From the NCBI RefSeq assembly GCF_019649055.1, contig NW_026570699.1, positions 1-17,783 of the forward strand: a stretch of 17,783 bases of DNA, read 5' to 3'. A program made the position numbers and the translations under genes. The DNA comes from Paramacrobiotus metropolitanus (lineage: Eukaryota; Tardigrada; Eutardigrada; Parachela; Macrobiotidae). The notes beneath the pieces were generated by a model. That model saw nothing but the letters and a program-made list of their open reading frames with translations. It was not told where the DNA came from and did not search any database. Positions 16,965 to 17,783 of the stretch are shown here, piece after piece (position 1 is the stretch's first letter; each line of letters begins with the position of its first letter).

Positions 16965-17540
16965 GGGAAGAAATTTGCTGGTTGGACAGTGGGGGTGGGG
17001 CTTTCGCCAGTTAGACAAAGGATTTTCGCCGGTTAAACGGAGGGGAAGAAAATTTCGCCGGTTAGACAGAAGGTAAGGAATTTTCGCCCGTTAGACAGAG
17101 TGGAAAAAATCGTTCCCGATCAGACAAAGGGGGAAGAATTTTCGCCGGCCAGGCAAAGGAAGGTTTTTCGCCGGTTAGCCAGTGGGGAACGGAATTTCGC
17201 TGCTTAAACAGAAGGTTAGGGAAATCTCGCTGGTAAGATAGAGTGAAAGGAATTGTTGCCGATCAGACAAAAGGGGAAGAATTTTCGCCGGCCAGACAAA
17301 AGAATAGAGATTTTCGCCGGTTAGACAGAGGGGAAGAGTTTTCGCCGGCTAGACATAGGAATAGGGATTTTTTGCAGGTTATATCGTGAAGGAGATAATC
17401 TCGCCGGTTAAACAGAGAGGAAGAAATTTTTTTAAATCAGACAAAGATGGAAGAATTTTCGCCGGTTAGGCAAAGGGATGGGGATTTTTGACGGTTAAAC
17501 AGTTAAGAGTACTTTGCCAGTTAGACAAAGGGGTAAAAAT
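16965..17540 (+). repeat. About 29-bp minisatellite, array 2 (about 20 units)
   Basis: Same consensus and orientation as array 1. A second level of order exists: the unit pair with gatcagacaaa then gaattttcgccggcc occurs at 17118 and 17261, 143 bp apart, or five basic units. Neighbouring units also match better at this spacing, for example the unit ending in gtgaaagg with the one ending in gtgaagga. The array begins directly after copy D. Confidence 0.85.
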
Positions 17541-17783
17541 ATAAAGTGCAGACAATAGTAGTTCGTTGTATTTCAAAAAATAACAAATTTTTTAAAATTA
17601 AGCACTTCTATTATAATTATATTGTTAAAACCATAAACGAAATTCAGTCTCTCTCAGTTCATTTTTCATTCGGCGGATCTTATTTTTGGCAACTAAGACT
17701 TGAGTGCTATTTTATATTCAGCGTGTATACGCAACATTATAAAGACGTATTATAAAGACAATCCTCACTCCGCCGTTTCTACG
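17541..17783. other. AT-rich spacer, possible start of the next super-repeat
   Basis: No supported gene. The last bases (cactccgccgttt, about 17766-17778) resemble tactccgccgttt at 15906-15918, just before copy B. The composite repeat may therefore begin again at the window edge. Confidence 0.35.

Noticed and set aside
1-17783. tRNA, rRNA or CRISPR-like features
   Set aside because: The few ggttcga-like words lack a matching A box and cloverleaf; the minisatellites have no conserved repeat with unique spacers.

Overview
The window looks like repeat-rich, non-coding-dominated nuclear DNA from a small-intron invertebrate animal. The evidence is two short GT-AG introns (106 and 86 nt) in a hAT-family transposase, an R2-type retrotransposon reverse transcriptase with a restriction-like endonuclease domain, TA-flanked MITEs, minisatellites and AATAAA poly(A) signals. 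I cannot name the phylum from the sequence alone; sponge, cnidarian, tardigrade or another invertebrate would all fit. No tRNA, rRNA, CRISPR array or prokaryote-like operon was seen.

Layout. (1) 7-2796: a minus-strand ORF of 683 codons encodes an N-terminally truncated RT, a zinc knuckle and a restriction-like endonuclease. It lies between two copies, in opposite orientation, of the same 156-bp TA-flanked palindromic element. (2) 2797-4231: gene-poor DNA with a 36-bp tandem repeat and a patch built from TACCAT-like words. (3) 4232-5422: three exons of a hAT transposase with a BED-type zinc finger; the C-terminal catalytic part is missing or decayed. (4) 5423-9560: a minus-strand unit. A compact TATA-containing promoter near 9100-9205 carries duplicated 22-bp motifs, followed by a long leader full of degenerate repeats (8110 down to 7060) and an S/N-rich repetitive ORF (7006-6179). 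It resembles the 5' end of a retroelement or a fast-evolving gene, but no diagnostic domain is visible. (5) 10169-10350: a clean 182-bp TA-flanked MITE. (6) 10560-10958 (+) and 12323-11916 (-): two small convergent host-like genes, each with a poly(A) signal in the space between them. (7) 13130-17783: a mosaic satellite region. At least four copies of a roughly 370-bp hairpin-containing unit, a perfect 129-bp tandem duplication, a 255-bp duplication and two arrays of about 29-bp minisatellites alternate with AT-rich spacers. The order hairpin unit, minisatellite, AT-rich spacer occurs twice, so this looks like a higher-order repeat that probably continues beyond the right edge.

The genes do not form one pathway. 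The window is mainly a record of mobile elements and satellites around two small unrecognised genes. The most unusual object is the RT/endonuclease gene enclosed by inverted MITE-like palindromes; next is the nested satellite architecture on the right.
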